This document shows positions 51,301-59,340 of a DNA stretch of 64,000 nt, one piece after another. The notes below the pieces were generated by a model. That model searched no databases. It had not been told where the DNA came from and saw only the letters and a program-made list of their open reading frames with translations. This stretch comes from Mannheimia glucosida. Lineage in GTDB: Bacteria; Pseudomonadota; Gammaproteobacteria; Enterobacterales; Pasteurellaceae. A program made the translations under genes and the position numbers. The DNA is taken from the NCBI RefSeq assembly GCF_046267875.1, contig NZ_CP176502.1, forward strand, positions 2,232,001 to 2,296,000, given 5' to 3'. Within the stretch, counting starts at the first letter, position 1. Every line of letters starts with the position of its first letter.

Positions 51301-51879
51301 ATGAACACGCTCGCTAAAATTAGCCTATCTGCATTATTTACCCTTTTTTTAACCGCTTGTGAACAACCTAATTCTACCAAAACACAGAGCTTAGCAGAAT
51401 CGCCAGTTCAAGTGAAAGAAGACCCAAAAGAAGAGGTTAAACCTGCTGATACCGGCGCTCAAGATTATAAAATGTTGCGGGAATGGCAAGATACTCAAGA
51501 AAAGGCCCTAAATGATGCAATTCAAGCTGCAACAGACAACCTTACTGATAAACAAAAAGCCGATTCTGCCTTAATGCAAGAAACCGTTAATAATGCATTA
51601 TTGGCTCAAATTGATCATATTAAGGTAAGTGCTGAAACCCTGAATATTCAAAATAATGAAGTGAGAGCACTAAAAGACAAAACCTTAGAAGTGCTAACGT
51701 TAGGCGCCCAGATGATCGTAGAAGGTGCTAAAATGGAGAAAAATCCTACACCGGAAGCACATAAAGCATTTGGCGAGTTACAAACAAAATTGAATCAATT
51801 AGCTGAAGAAGGGCAACAGTTAGAAAATATATTAAGAGCTAAATATGATCCAGCTCCAGCTCCAGCTCCACAGCAATAG
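51301..51879 (+). CDS. Putative lipoprotein (paralogue 2)
   Basis: Start at ATG 51301 behind AAGGATT gives 192 residues. The lipobox LTAC (Cys20) is coded by an exact USS (51352-51360). The mature part aligns with the preceding protein (MLREWQDTQEKALNDAIQAA with LVDWNTAQESTMATAQAEL; LKDKTLEVLTLGAQ with FKEKTKSVLTLSSE). The C-terminus PAPAPAPQQ is coded by three tandem CCAGCT hexamers. Function is unknown. Confidence 0.82.
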   Translation: MNTLAKISLSALFTLFLTACEQPNSTKTQSLAESPVQVKEDPKEEVKPADTGAQDYKMLREWQDTQEKALNDAIQAATDNLTDKQKADSALMQETVNNALLAQIDHIKVSAETLNIQNNEVRALKDKTLEVLTLGAQMIVEGAKMEKNPTPEAHKAFGELQTKLNQLAEEGQQLENILRAKYDPAPAPAPQQ

Positions 51880-51898
51880 TTATATCGCTTATAGTAAA

Positions 51899-51926
51899 AA
51901 AACCAGTTCCCTAGGAACTGGTTTTT
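51899..51926. terminator. Bidirectional terminator between lipoprotein 2 and ftsX
   Basis: A 12-bp stem AAAACCAGTTCC/GGAACTGGTTTT (51899-51910 with 51914-51925) with a 3-base loop has T-runs on both strands. Confidence 0.85.
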
Positions 51927-51961
51927 ATCTGCAATTATTTCTCTAAAAACAACAGCTTGTA

Positions 51962-52897
51962 TTAGCCTCTACTACCAATACGGAAAATATTTCGCATTGT
52001 TGCAATTTTTGCCGACAGCCAGCCGATAAACACACAAAGCACTACTAAGAAAAAGGCTTCGCTGAAATCCAGCCCATTCAGTTCAAATTGTACGGTAAAC
52101 ATATCAGTCACATATTTCACTACACTGGTAAAATAGCTAATCGTTACCGCACTAAACAGCACCGCTAACAAGCTGCCAAACAAGCCGTAAATCATACCAG
52201 TGTACAAAAACGGACGGGCAATAAAATGATCGGTCGCCCCTAAAATTTGTTGGACTTCAATCGCTGCTTTGCTATTGGCAACATCAGTTCGCACACTGTT
52301 TCCAATCACTAAAAAAACTGCCAACAGCATTAATAAGGTACACACCACCGCAATACGAGCAATCAGCCAAGTTAGAGCAGTTAATTTTTCCAGCCAGCCG
52401 TTATCTAAACGAACTTCCTGCACCCCTTTAATTTGTTGCAAACCGTTGCGTAGCTCCACCATCGTATCAGCATTATTAAAATTTGCTTTCGGTTTTAAGG
52501 TAACGACCGCAGGCAACGGGTTTTCATCTAAAATATCTAACGCTTCACCAAAGCCTGACCAAGAACGAAATTCGTCTAAACTTTGTTGGCGGGAAATATA
52601 GTTAAATGACTCAATTTTATCCGTCTCAAAAGCACGAATGCGATCAACAACGGTATTCACATCGTGTTCTGCCAAATTTTTGTGCAGATAAACGGTTAAT
52701 TGTGGCTCAGGGTAAAATTGTGTTGCTGCCTCGTGGGTATTTTTCCAAAGTAAATAACTCACGGTTGGAATCGTAAGCGAGACCGCAATCACCAGCACCG
52801 TCAGAAAAGTGCCGAGCTTGCGTTGCATTAAATCTTGCCAAACCGCTCTTAAAGAGTAGTTGGTTTGAGCACCTAATTTACTAAATGAACGAATCAT
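51962..52897 (-). CDS. ftsX: Cell division protein FtsX
   Basis: Membrane subunit of the FtsEX complex, which controls peptidoglycan hydrolases at the septum. The 311-residue protein has an N-terminal cytoplasmic tail, a first helix (about 33-50), a periplasmic loop containing the LTVYLHKNLAEHDV region and three further helices. It lies 9 bases after ftsE in the ftsY-ftsE-ftsX operon. Confidence 0.95.
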   Translation of the reverse strand: MIRSFSKLGAQTNYSLRAVWQDLMQRKLGTFLTVLVIAVSLTIPTVSYLLWKNTHEAATQFYPEPQLTVYLHKNLAEHDVNTVVDRIRAFETDKIESFNYISRQQSLDEFRSWSGFGEALDILDENPLPAVVTLKPKANFNNADTMVELRNGLQQIKGVQEVRLDNGWLEKLTALTWLIARIAVVCTLLMLLAVFLVIGNSVRTDVANSKAAIEVQQILGATDHFIARPFLYTGMIYGLFGSLLAVLFSAVTISYFTSVVKYVTDMFTVQFELNGLDFSEAFFLVVLCVFIGWLSAKIATMRNIFRIGSRG

Positions 52898-52906
52898 AAT
52901 ATTTCC

Positions 52907-53560
52907 TTAAAATTTAAGATGCCCTTGCTCCAGCACTAAACACGGCTTTGGACGCTTTGAAATAATATTGGTATCGTGGGTGGCAATTAGCACCGTTGTG
53001 CCGGCTTGGTTAAATTCCTCAAATAAACGGAAAATTTCAAACGAGAGCTTTTCATCTAAATTACCGGTTGGCTCATCGGCTAATAACAACGTTGGGCGAT
53101 GAACAATAGCTCTGGCAATATCGACACGTTGTTGCTCACCGCCGGAAAGGTGCAACGGCAAATAGTTCGCTTTATCCGCTAAACCGACACGCTCAAGGGC
53201 AATGCGGGCTTCACGCTCCACAATCGATTGGTTCATTCCTAAAATAATCAATGGCAGTGCGACATTATCCAAAATGGTTCGGTCGGTTAATAAACGATAA
53301 TCTTGATGCACCATCCCGATTTGGCGGCGTAAAAACGGCAATTCGTGGTGAGCCAGTCGGGTAATATCGTGCCCGTTAAACAAAATTTGCCCACCATTAG
53401 CACGCTCAATCCCCATAATTAATTTTAATAACGTGCTTTTCCCCGCACCGGAATGCCCGGTAATATATGCCATTCCACCGGCAGGTAGGTGGAAATCAAT
53501 GCCCTGTAAAGCAGGCTTTCCGCCCTTATAAACCTTGTTCACATTAGTGAATTTAATCAT
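52907..53560 (-). CDS. ftsE: Cell division ATP-binding protein FtsE
   Basis: ABC ATPase partner of FtsX. Start at ATG 53560 gives 217 residues; longer readings run into ftsY. Walker A GHSGAGKST, signature LSGGEQQRVDIARA and Walker B LLADEPTGNLD are present, with the switch His in IATHDTNI. The start lies one base after the ftsY stop, so translation is coupled. Confidence 0.96.
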   Translation of the reverse strand: MIKFTNVNKVYKGGKPALQGIDFHLPAGGMAYITGHSGAGKSTLLKLIMGIERANGGQILFNGHDITRLAHHELPFLRRQIGMVHQDYRLLTDRTILDNVALPLIILGMNQSIVEREARIALERVGLADKANYLPLHLSGGEQQRVDIARAIVHRPTLLLADEPTGNLDEKLSFEIFRLFEEFNQAGTTVLIATHDTNIISKRPKPCLVLEQGHLKF

Positions 53561-53561
53561 T

Positions 53562-55079
53562 CTATTCGTCCTCGTGGCTAAATAAGGCTTCAATAAATTC
53601 TTCGGCATTAAACGGACGCAGATCTTCAATTTTCTCGCCCACCCCAATAAATCGGATCGGAATATTGAATTGATCGGCAATCGCAAAAATCACGCCACCT
53701 TTTGCCGTGCCGTCTAATTTGGTTAAAGTGATACCAGTTAAACCTACTGCCTCATTAAACAATTTTGCTTGGCTGATTGCATTTTGTCCGGTGCCGGCAT
53801 CAAGCGTGAGCATAATTTCGTGCGGTGCGGATTCATCATATTTTTTCATTACCCGCACAATTTTCTTCAACTCGTCCATTAGGTTATTTTTGTTTTGCAA
53901 ACGCCCCGCGGTATCGGCAATTAGCACATCAATCCCTTTTGCCGCAGCGGATTGCATTGCATCAAAAATCACCGAGGCGGAATCTGAACCGGTGCTTTGT
54001 GCCACCACCGGAATGTTATTTCGCTCGCCCCAAACCTGTAGTTGTTCAACTGCTGCCGCACGGAAAGTGTCTCCTGCTGCCAACATTACCGATTTACCTT
54101 CTTGTTGGAATTTACGGGCAAGTTTACCAATGGTAGTGGTTTTCCCCACACCATTCACTCCAACCATTAAAATAACATACGGTTTTTTCGCTTCCAACAC
54201 TAACGGTTGAGCCACCGGTTTTAGCACTTCACCCAGTTCCACTTTCAACTGTTGATACAACAAATCTGCATCTTTTAATTGTTGCTTGGTCGCGTGTTGC
54301 GTTAAATTGTTGATGATTTTTTGTGTGGTCGGCATACCTAAATCCGCCACAAGTAACTGTTCTTCCAGCTCTTCAAATAACTCATCATCAATTTTCTTGC
54401 CACGGAAGAAATTACGGAAACCTGAGCCAATATTTTGCTTGGTTTTAATCAAGCCTTGAATTAAGCGGCTAAAGAATCCACCCTTACTTGGTTTTTCTTG
54501 GTATTCATCTTGAAAAGCAGGCTCTTCTACCAATGCTTCAACAACTGTTGTGGTTCCAAACTCATTTTCCTGCTCTAATGTTTCCCCAATTTGGTGAGTA
54601 ACTTGCTCCTGCTCATTGAGTTCAATTTGCTCATTTGCAATATTTTGTAGATTTTCGACCGCTTGCTGTGCCGTTTCTTCTTCAAAAGTGTGTTCCACTT
54701 TTTCTTCAACTTCATCAAAGAACTCTTTTACATCTTCAACTTTTTCTTCAACAAATTCTTTGAAGTCTTCTACTTTTTGTTCAATCTTATCTTCTACTTG
54801 CTCGGCAAATTGCTCAACTTGTTCTTCTTTTTGTTCAAAATAATCTTCTAACTGATCCGTTTTCTGCTCCAGTTTTTCTTCGAGATCTGCTATTTTTTCC
54901 TCGAATGAACACTCCTGTTCTTGTTCAACAATAGGCGTATCAATAACCGGTTCAGCTATCGTGGGTTCAACATGATTAGGTTCAACAGCAGGTTCATCTT
55001 GCAATACCTGCTCTTGTTGTGGCTCTTCTTTTTTACCAAACCCAAGCCAAGACCAAAACCCTTTTTTCTTCTCTGACAT
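53562..55079 (-). CDS. ftsY: Signal recognition particle receptor FtsY
   Basis: GTPase that docks SRP-ribosome complexes at the membrane. The 505-residue protein has a long acidic A-domain (about 1-200) with Glu/Lys/Val/Phe-rich, roughly 11-residue repeats such as VEDFKEFVEEK and VEDVKEFFDEV. The NG domain follows with VGVNGVGKTTTIGKLARKF, DTFRAAAVEQL, DTAGRLQNK and TKLDGTAKGG. A near-USS lies within it. It is first in ftsYEX and divergent from rsmD. Confidence 0.95.
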   Translation of the reverse strand: MSEKKKGFWSWLGFGKKEEPQQEQVLQDEPAVEPNHVEPTIAEPVIDTPIVEQEQECSFEEKIADLEEKLEQKTDQLEDYFEQKEEQVEQFAEQVEDKIEQKVEDFKEFVEEKVEDVKEFFDEVEEKVEHTFEEETAQQAVENLQNIANEQIELNEQEQVTHQIGETLEQENEFGTTTVVEALVEEPAFQDEYQEKPSKGGFFSRLIQGLIKTKQNIGSGFRNFFRGKKIDDELFEELEEQLLVADLGMPTTQKIINNLTQHATKQQLKDADLLYQQLKVELGEVLKPVAQPLVLEAKKPYVILMVGVNGVGKTTTIGKLARKFQQEGKSVMLAAGDTFRAAAVEQLQVWGERNNIPVVAQSTGSDSASVIFDAMQSAAAKGIDVLIADTAGRLQNKNNLMDELKKIVRVMKKYDESAPHEIMLTLDAGTGQNAISQAKLFNEAVGLTGITLTKLDGTAKGGVIFAIADQFNIPIRFIGVGEKIEDLRPFNAEEFIEALFSHEDE

Positions 55080-55157
55080 ATTTTTCTCTCATTTCTCGTG
55101 AAAATAGACTAAACTTACATAGTCTATCAAAAAATCCCTTATTTTCCTTTAGTGAGT

Positions 55158-55748
55158 ATGAAAAAAAATCGAAATTCTCCGCAATCTGTTCAGCAAATGG
55201 GCGAAGTACGGGTTATCGCCGGGCTATGGCGAGGCAGAAAGTTACCCGTATTAAATGCCGAAGGGCTTCGCCCAACGACTGATAGAGTAAAAGAAACACT
55301 GTTTAACTGGTTAATGCACGACATTGCTCACTCACGCTGTCTCGATTGCTTTGCCGGCAGTGGCTCACTAGGCATTGAGGCTCTTTCCCGCCAAGCACAA
55401 GCGGTCGTTTTTTTAGAAAAATTTGCAAATGCTGCGAATCAGTTAAAGAAAAACCTTCAAGCATTAAAATCGGAACAAGGTAGCGTTATCCACACTGACA
55501 CCCTCGCCTATTTAGCACAAAAAAATAACGGAGAACCGTTTGACATCGTGTTTATCGACCCACCTTTTCACCAAGGGTTTGTACCTCAAGTGATTAGCTT
55601 ACTGGCAGAAAATAACTGGCTTGCTCCGAATGCGATTTTGTATGTGGAAACCGAGAAAAATCACCCGCCGTTAGAGCTGCCGCAAGGCTGGCAAATTTTA
55701 AAAGAGAAAACCGCCGGAATGGTGGTAAGCCGCCTGATTCAGCTATAA
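55158..55748 (+). CDS. rsmD: 16S rRNA (guanine966-N2)-methyltransferase RsmD
   Basis: Methylates G966 of 16S rRNA using S-adenosylmethionine. Start at ATG 55158 gives 196 residues; a GTG two codons earlier is also possible. Motifs are VRVIAGLWRGRKLPV, LRPTTDRVKETLFNWL, CLDCFAGSGSLGIEALSR and the catalytic IDPPF. An exact USS (55397-55405) encodes Gln-Ala-Val. It is divergent from ftsY, the usual neighbour. Confidence 0.95.
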   Translation: MKKNRNSPQSVQQMGEVRVIAGLWRGRKLPVLNAEGLRPTTDRVKETLFNWLMHDIAHSRCLDCFAGSGSLGIEALSRQAQAVVFLEKFANAANQLKKNLQALKSEQGSVIHTDTLAYLAQKNNGEPFDIVFIDPPFHQGFVPQVISLLAENNWLAPNAILYVETEKNHPPLELPQGWQILKEKTAGMVVSRLIQL

Positions 55749-55831
55749 TATTTTTGTTTTTTATAACTAAAAAATATAAAATAAAACTTATCTATCTAAC
55801 ATTTTATTAACACTCAAATTAGAATAACGAA

Positions 55832-56143
55832 ATGAAAAAATTAACCCCTGACGAAGCAATTGATATTGCCTACGATATTTTCTTAGAAATGGCAGGTGAG
55901 AATTTAGATCCTGCCGATATTTTACTGTTCAACCTCCAATTTGAAGAACGTGGTGCAGTAGAAATGGTTGAAACTTCCGAAGAGTGGGATCAAGAAATCG
56001 GCACTTTAATTGACCCTGATGCCTTTGCCGAAGTTTGGGTTGGCTTAGTCAATGAACAAGATGAAATGGACGATGTATTCGCCCGTTTCTTAATTTCCCA
56101 CGATGAAGAAAACCGTGAATATCACGTTGTTTGGAAAGAATAA
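55832..56143 (+). CDS. DUF440 double-stranded DNA mimic protein (HI1450/YciU family)
   Basis: A 103-residue strongly acidic protein starting MKKLTPDEAIDIAYDIFLEM, with ILLFNLQFEERGAVEM, typical of the HI1450 family. HI1450 was described as a putative DNA mimic that can bind the HU protein. The exact role is unclear. It is 20 bases before the flavin reductase gene and probably co-transcribed with it. Confidence 0.9.
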   Translation: MKKLTPDEAIDIAYDIFLEMAGENLDPADILLFNLQFEERGAVEMVETSEEWDQEIGTLIDPDAFAEVWVGLVNEQDEMDDVFARFLISHDEENREYHVVWKE

Positions 56144-56163
56144 TAAGAATAAAAGGAGAAAAA

Positions 56164-56676
56164 ATGGCTAATATCGACACTAATCAGCCAATCGAAGCCT
56201 CGCTTAAATTCCGTGAAGCAATGGCTCACTTATCTTCTGCGGTGAGCATTGTGACAACCAATGGCATTGCAGGCAAAGCAGGGCTGACGGTTTCATCTGT
56301 TTGTTCAGTCACCGATTCCCCTCCAACGCTCTTATTTTGCATTAATAAAAACAGCCACGTTCACGATATTATCCAACAAAACGGCAAAGTATGCGTTAAT
56401 GTGTTAAGCCACGAACAAGAAGACTTGGCAAAACATTTTGCTGCTATTTTAGAGAGCACGATGGAAGAGCGTTTTAGTTGGGATATTTGGAACAACGGCT
56501 TTGACAATCAACCCGTTTTACGCAGTGCAATTTCCGCTTTGCAAGGCAATATTGTTGATGCCCACGCAGTTGGCACACACACCATTTTTGTGGTAGAAGT
56601 GAGTCATATTGATGTAGAACCGAACCATAGCCTTGTCTATTTTGGTCGCCAATTTAGAAGCGTCAGCATTGACTAA
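56164..56676 (+). CDS. HpaC-like NAD(P)H:flavin oxidoreductase
   Basis: Supplies reduced flavin to a two-component monooxygenase. Start at ATG 56164 behind AAAGGAGAA gives 170 residues, the size of E. coli HpaC. Motifs are FREAMAHLSSAVSIVTT, AGLTVSSVCSVTDSPPTLLF, GKVCVNVLSHEQEDLAKHFA and GTHTIFVVEV. No HpaB oxygenase partner is nearby, so its real partner is unknown. A terminator follows. Confidence 0.85.
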   Translation: MANIDTNQPIEASLKFREAMAHLSSAVSIVTTNGIAGKAGLTVSSVCSVTDSPPTLLFCINKNSHVHDIIQQNGKVCVNVLSHEQEDLAKHFAAILESTMEERFSWDIWNNGFDNQPVLRSAISALQGNIVDAHAVGTHTIFVVEVSHIDVEPNHSLVYFGRQFRSVSID

Positions 56677-56701
56677 CAATATATTTAACAGAAATTTGAT
56701 C

Positions 56702-56728
56702 AAATCCGACTTTTTTAGTCGGATTTTT
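56702..56728 (+). terminator. Terminator of the flavin reductase gene
   Basis: A 10-bp stem AAATCCGACT/AGTCGGATTT (56702-56711 with 56717-56726) with a T-rich loop and tail, 26 bases after the stop. Confidence 0.85.
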
Positions 56729-56793
56729 ATTTCCTGTTTTTAAAACAGTGCTAAAATTTTCCCGTTTATGTTTGACTGACAAAAGGAAACAAA

Positions 56794-57666
56794 ATGGAAA
56801 ATTTAATTTGCTACAAACAAATGCCGGTGTGGACAAAAGCAACCTTACCACAAATGTTCCAAGAAAAACACAACACCAAAGTCGGAACTTGGGCAAAACT
56901 CACCATTCTCAAAGGTTCTCTCAAATATTATGAATTAACCGAAGAGGGAGAAATCATCAAGGAAGATATTTTCGATGTAAACCACCAACGCCCAATGGTT
57001 GAGCCTCAACTTTGGCATAAGGTTGAAGCTCTCTCTGACGATTTAGAATGCCAGTTGGCTTTCTATTGCAAGCCGGAAGATTATTTTGCTAAAAAATATA
57101 ATCTGACCGCTACCCATTCAGAAGTGCTAAATGCCGTCAATTACATCAAAGGTGGCAAAGCGTTAGATTTAGGTTGCGGGCGAGGACGCAATGCACTTTA
57201 TCTGAATTTACTGGGTTTTGATGTCACTGCTGTTGATCATAATCAGGAAAGCATTGATTTTCTCAACTATATGATCGAAAAAGAACAAGCTCAAAACATT
57301 ACCACCGCTGTTTATGATATTAATGAGGCGACTATCGGCTCGCAAAACGGTGAATATGACCTGATTATTTCCACTGTTGTAATGATGTTCTTAAACCGTG
57401 AACGCATTCCTGCGATTATTAAGAATATGCAGAAAAACACTAAAGTCGGCGGTTATAACTTAATCGTATGTGCAATGAGTACCGATGACTACCCTTGCCC
57501 GATGCCGTTCTCCTTTACCTTCAAAGAAAGCGAACTCGCCGATTATTATCAAGGTTGGGAATTGGTCAAATATAACGAAGATTTAGGCCATTTACACAAA
57601 ACCGATGAAAACGGCAACCGCATTCAACTACGTTTTGCGACAATGTTGGCGAAAAAAATCGGCTAA
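56794..57666 (+). CDS. tehB: Tellurite resistance methyltransferase TehB, long form
   Basis: S-adenosylmethionine-dependent methyltransferase that detoxifies tellurite; in H. influenzae TehB is also tied to oxidative stress and haem use. The 290-residue product carries an extra N-terminal TehB-like cupin domain (about 1-95), as in H. influenzae, which the 197-residue E. coli protein lacks. The methyltransferase part has KALDLGCGRGRNALYL (122-137) and FDVTAVDHNQESID. No TehA is adjacent. It starts at ATG 56794 behind AAAGGAAAC. Confidence 0.93.
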   Translation: MENLICYKQMPVWTKATLPQMFQEKHNTKVGTWAKLTILKGSLKYYELTEEGEIIKEDIFDVNHQRPMVEPQLWHKVEALSDDLECQLAFYCKPEDYFAKKYNLTATHSEVLNAVNYIKGGKALDLGCGRGRNALYLNLLGFDVTAVDHNQESIDFLNYMIEKEQAQNITTAVYDINEATIGSQNGEYDLIISTVVMMFLNRERIPAIIKNMQKNTKVGGYNLIVCAMSTDDYPCPMPFSFTFKESELADYYQGWELVKYNEDLGHLHKTDENGNRIQLRFATMLAKKIG

Positions 57667-57744
57667 AATTAACCGCTTGTAAGGGGAATCGCCCTTCCCC
57701 TTCATTCATCGAATCCATTCTATTTATTTTCAATTTTCCATTCC

Positions 57745-57768
57745 GCAAACGTTTGCTTATGCTATAAT
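57745..57768 (+). promoter_or_regulatory. PurR operator and -10 box of purM
   Basis: CGCAAACGTTTGCT holds the perfect PurR core GCAAACGTTTGC (57745-57756), six bases upstream of a TATAAT box (57763-57768). PurR binding would block the promoter. The same 12-base core occurs in front of the amidohydrolase gene at 19697-19708. Confidence 0.85.
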
Positions 57769-57804
57769 ACCTCCGTTTTTTAGTCATTTACTGTTGAGGT
57801 TAAA

Positions 57805-58842
57805 GTGAGCAACACACAACTAAGTTACAAAGATGCCGGCGTTGATATTCACGCAGGAAACGAGTTAGTCGAACGAATCAAGTCTGATGTTAAACGCACC
57901 CGTCGCGCTGAAGTAATGGGCGGATTAGGTGGTTTTGGTGCGTTATGTGCTTTACCAACCAAATATAAAGAGCCGATTTTAGTTTCCGGCACCGACGGCG
58001 TGGGTACGAAATTGCGTTTAGCCATTGACTTAAACAAACACGATACTATCGGACAAGATTTAGTGGCGATGTGTGTGAACGACCTTGTAGTGCAAGGGGC
58101 TGAACCGCTTTTCTTCTTAGATTATTACGCTACCGGTGAATTAGAGGTTGATGTAGCGGCTGATGTTGTACGTGGTATCGCAGACGGTTGCGTGATTTCA
58201 GGCTGTGCTTTAGTGGGTGGTGAAACGGCTGAAATGCCGGGAATGTACCACGAAGGCGATTACGATTTAGCCGGTTTCTGTGTCGGCGTAGTAGAAAAAT
58301 CTAAAATCATTGACGGTTCAACGGTGAAAACTGGCGATGCCTTAATTGCATTAGCGTCTAGTGGCCCGCATTCCAACGGGTATTCGTTAATTCGTAAAGT
58401 ATTGGAAGTCAGCCAATCGAACCCTGCAACCGATTTATTGGAAGACAAACCCTTAAGCGAACACTTATTAGCCCCAACTAAAATTTATGTAAAATCAATC
58501 CTAAAATTAGTTGAAGAAGTTGATGTTCACGCTATCGCTCACTTAACCGGTGGCGGTTTCTGGGAAAATATTCCACGCGTATTGCCGGAATCTGCCAAAG
58601 CAGTGATTGATGAATCGAGCTGGCAATGGCCGGCGATATTTAGCTGGTTACAGGAAAAAGGCAATATCAGCCGCTATGAAATGTACCGTACTTTCAACTG
58701 CGGTGTTGGAATGGTGATTTCCTTACCTGAAGCAGATGTCGAGAAAGCCCTTACGCTTCTCAAAGAAAGTGGAGAAAATGCGTGGGTCATCGGTAAAATT
58801 GAAGACTTAGGCACCGGTAGCGAGCAAGTTGAAATCCGCTAA
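57805..58842 (+). CDS. purM: Phosphoribosylformylglycinamidine cyclo-ligase
   Basis: Fifth step of purine synthesis: ATP-dependent closure to aminoimidazole ribonucleotide. The 345-residue product starts at GTG 57805 behind TTGAGGTTAA. Motifs are MGGLGGFGALCALP, SGTDGVGTKLRLA, VALVGGETAEMPGMY-like CALVGGETAEMPGMY and HLTGGGFWENIPRVL. In E. coli purN follows; here a USS hairpin and a DUF1294 gene follow. A PurR box precedes it. Confidence 0.97.
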   Translation: MSNTQLSYKDAGVDIHAGNELVERIKSDVKRTRRAEVMGGLGGFGALCALPTKYKEPILVSGTDGVGTKLRLAIDLNKHDTIGQDLVAMCVNDLVVQGAEPLFFLDYYATGELEVDVAADVVRGIADGCVISGCALVGGETAEMPGMYHEGDYDLAGFCVGVVEKSKIIDGSTVKTGDALIALASSGPHSNGYSLIRKVLEVSQSNPATDLLEDKPLSEHLLAPTKIYVKSILKLVEEVDVHAIAHLTGGGFWENIPRVLPESAKAVIDESSWQWPAIFSWLQEKGNISRYEMYRTFNCGVGMVISLPEADVEKALTLLKESGENAWVIGKIEDLGTGSEQVEIR

Positions 58843-58866
58843 TTTGCAAAATAAATGCTAAAATTG

Positions 58867-58896
58867 ACCGCTTGTAGTAACTGCTCTGCAAGCGGT
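58867..58896. repeat. Inverted USS pair forming the purM terminator
   Basis: ACCGCTTGT (58867-58875) faces GCAAGCGGT (58888-58896, 8 of 9) with a 12-base loop. The stem includes ACCGCTTG/CAAGCGGT and is followed by TAAATTTTTA. Confidence 0.8.
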
Positions 58897-58919
58897 TAAA
58901 TTTTTATTGAGGAATGCAA

Positions 58920-59198
58920 ATGCAACTATTTTGGCCTATCTACTTTGTCTTAATGAACCTAAGTGCCTTATATTTAATGTATAGCGACAAACAAAAAGCC
59001 ATCAAAAAAGAATGGCGAGTACCAGAAATTACGCTCCTCTCTTTTTGCCTCTTAGGTGGGGCTATCGGTATTTATCTAGGTATGAAATACTTTCGCCATA
59101 AAACCCAACGTTGGTATTTCCACGCCGCTGTTGTGCTTTCTACTTTTGCTTGGCTGATTGGCTTGCCTTACTTTTATTTAGCTTTGTCATCACATTAA
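58920..59198 (+). CDS. DUF1294 small membrane protein
   Basis: Start at ATG 58920, 6 bases after TTGAGGA, gives 92 residues; an ATG two codons earlier overlaps the ribosome site. Two or three hydrophobic helices flank the DUF1294 core: SDKQKAIKKEWRVPE, LLGGAIGIYLGM and FRHKTQRWYF. Function is unknown. It lies behind the purM terminator. Confidence 0.85.
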   Translation: MQLFWPIYFVLMNLSALYLMYSDKQKAIKKEWRVPEITLLSFCLLGGAIGIYLGMKYFRHKTQRWYFHAAVVLSTFAWLIGLPYFYLALSSH

Positions 59199-59259
59199 TT
59201 CATCATTAATTTTTCTAATCTGAAAGCCCAATTTATATCCTAGTCCGCTCACAAAAAAT

Positions 59260-59301
59260 TTGATTTAGATCGCATTATTTGTCTATTAAAATCGTTATTA
59301 T
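59260..59301 (+). promoter_or_regulatory. FNR-type site and -10 box of aspA
   Basis: TTGAT-TTAG-ATCGC (59260-59273) matches the FNR core TTGAT-N4-ATCAA at 8 of 10 positions. A TATTAT box at 59296-59301 would place transcription start near 59308, putting the site at about -41.5. That is the usual position of FNR-activated (class II) promoters. Confidence 0.6.
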
Positions 59302-59340
59302 CTACCAAAATCGATTGTTATTTATTTTAAGGAGATGAAT

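Noticed and set aside
51850..51873. Phase-variable hexamer repeat in lipoprotein 2
   Set aside because: There are only about three CCAGCT units, and a change in copy number would stay in frame, so on/off switching is not supported.
53707..54210. 167-codon plus-strand frame opposite ftsY
   Set aside because: It lies antisense to the highly conserved NG GTPase domain of FtsY and has the low-complexity composition typical of a shadow frame.
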